Assembly (NCBI GenBank): GCA_024635885.1
Contig: JAGXIA010000021.1
Span: 1-7,376, forward strand
Direction: 5' to 3'
Source: Helicobacteraceae bacterium
GTDB lineage: Bacteria > Campylobacterota > Campylobacteria > Campylobacterales > Sulfurimonadaceae
Length of the DNA: 7,376 bases
In this document: piece after piece, positions 7,064-7,376 of the stretch
How the letters are laid out: each line of letters begins with the position of its first letter
Numbering within the stretch: position 1 is the first letter of the stretch
Position numbers and translations under genes: made by a program
Notes under the pieces: model-generated
What the model was told of the DNA's origin: nothing
Databases searched by the model: none
The model's input: the letters and a program-made list of their open reading frames with translations, nothing else

Positions 7064-7110
7064 CGACGCAGAAGTTGCGTCGCTATTTTAGTTTTTAGTT
7101 TTAGTTTTTA
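7064..7110 (+). terminator. Rho-independent terminator of the HDOD-rnr-holA operon
   Basis: A perfect 7-bp stem, cgacgca (7064-7070) with tgcgtcg (7076-7082), encloses a 5-base loop. After two bases it is followed by a long T-rich tract with interspersed AG (7084-7110). The tract fits transcription coming from holA, 118 bases upstream. On the minus strand the same stem is followed by TTACGTTCG, a poor U-tract, so it would be a weaker terminator for ilvC. The T-tract runs into the ilvC stop codon at 7101-7103. Confidence 0.7.
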
Positions 7111-7376
7111 GAAGTGTCTACTATTTTATTACTTCCAATCCATGGCATCATTTCACGAAGATTATTACCAGTCTGCTCAATCAATGAAGCTTTAGCATTT
7201 GTACGCTCAGCATTCATACGAGGGTAACCTGATTGACCTTCAAGGATAAAGTCTTTTGCAAAACGGCCATCTTGAATTTCTTTAAGAATTTCTTTCATAG
7301 CTGCTTTTGAATGTTCATTGATAACACGTTTACCAGAAACATAGTCACCATACTCAGCAGTGTTAGAGATTGAATA
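7101..7376 (-). CDS. ilvC: Ketol-acid reductoisomerase, C-terminal part (5' end beyond window)
   Basis: IlvC catalyses the Mg2+- and NADPH-dependent isomeroreduction of acetolactate or acetohydroxybutyrate in valine, isoleucine and leucine synthesis. The last 91 codons are visible, open from base 7376 to TAA at 7103-7101. They belong to the knotted C-terminal domain: YSISNTAEYGDY at the window edge (holding the conserved serine that contacts substrate in this family), then FAKDFILEGQSGYPRMNA, and the near-terminal MMPWI. The ending just after MMPWI indicates the short class I form of about 340 residues. The true start lies outside the window, and the internal ATG at 7298 is not the start. It converges on holA. 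From memory, ilvC, rnr and holA are also neighbours in Campylobacter jejuni (Cj0632, Cj0631c, Cj0630c), which I could not verify here. Confidence 0.96.
   Translation of the reverse strand, partial: YSISNTAEYGDYVSGKRVINEHSKAAMKEILKEIQDGRFAKDFILEGQSGYPRMNAERTNAKASLIEQTGNNLREMMPWIGSNKIVDTSKN

Noticed and set aside
1..7376. CRISPR array, insertion sequence, tRNA or rRNA
   Set aside because: No spaced direct repeats, terminal inverted repeats with a transposase, or tRNA/rRNA signatures were seen on reading both strands.

Overview
The window looks like ordinary chromosomal DNA from an epsilonproteobacterium (Campylobacterota), most like the free-living Sulfurimonas group. This rests on the AT-rich sequence and codon use, the small PurL form, a short RNase R of about 646 residues, and promoters with a good TATAAT box but no clear -35. 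The species assignment is inference from protein style, not from any search. Six coding regions and one short unassigned gene-like ORF account for nearly all of the sequence, and no mobile element, CRISPR array, tRNA or rRNA is visible.

Layout. Bases 1-3123 are read on the minus strand. From upstream to downstream they hold a small unknown gene (108 aa), a GreB-type transcript cleavage factor starting at TTG, and purL, which starts at GTG and runs off the left edge with only a few C-terminal residues missing. A 112-base divergent intergenic region (3124-3235) carries candidate promoters in both directions. Bases 3236-6945 are read on the plus strand as a very tight three-gene run: an HDOD-domain protein, ribonuclease R (rnr) and the DNA polymerase III delta subunit (holA). 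In that run the first stop touches the next ATG (TAA-ATG), and the second stop shares a base with the next GTG (TAGTG). Bases 6946-7100 are non-coding, and their right half is locally GC-rich, with a terminator-like hairpin and two alternative upstream hairpins. From 7376 back to 7101, on the minus strand, is the C-terminal end of ilvC, convergent with holA.

Functionally this is housekeeping: purine synthesis (PurL), rescue of backtracked RNA polymerase (GreB), RNA decay (RNase R), clamp loading (HolA) and branched-chain amino acid synthesis (IlvC). The less-explained parts are the unknown gene directly upstream of greB, the HDOD protein translationally linked to rnr and holA, and the structured GC-rich element between holA and ilvC. 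I did not find convincing evidence of a new defence or mobile system.
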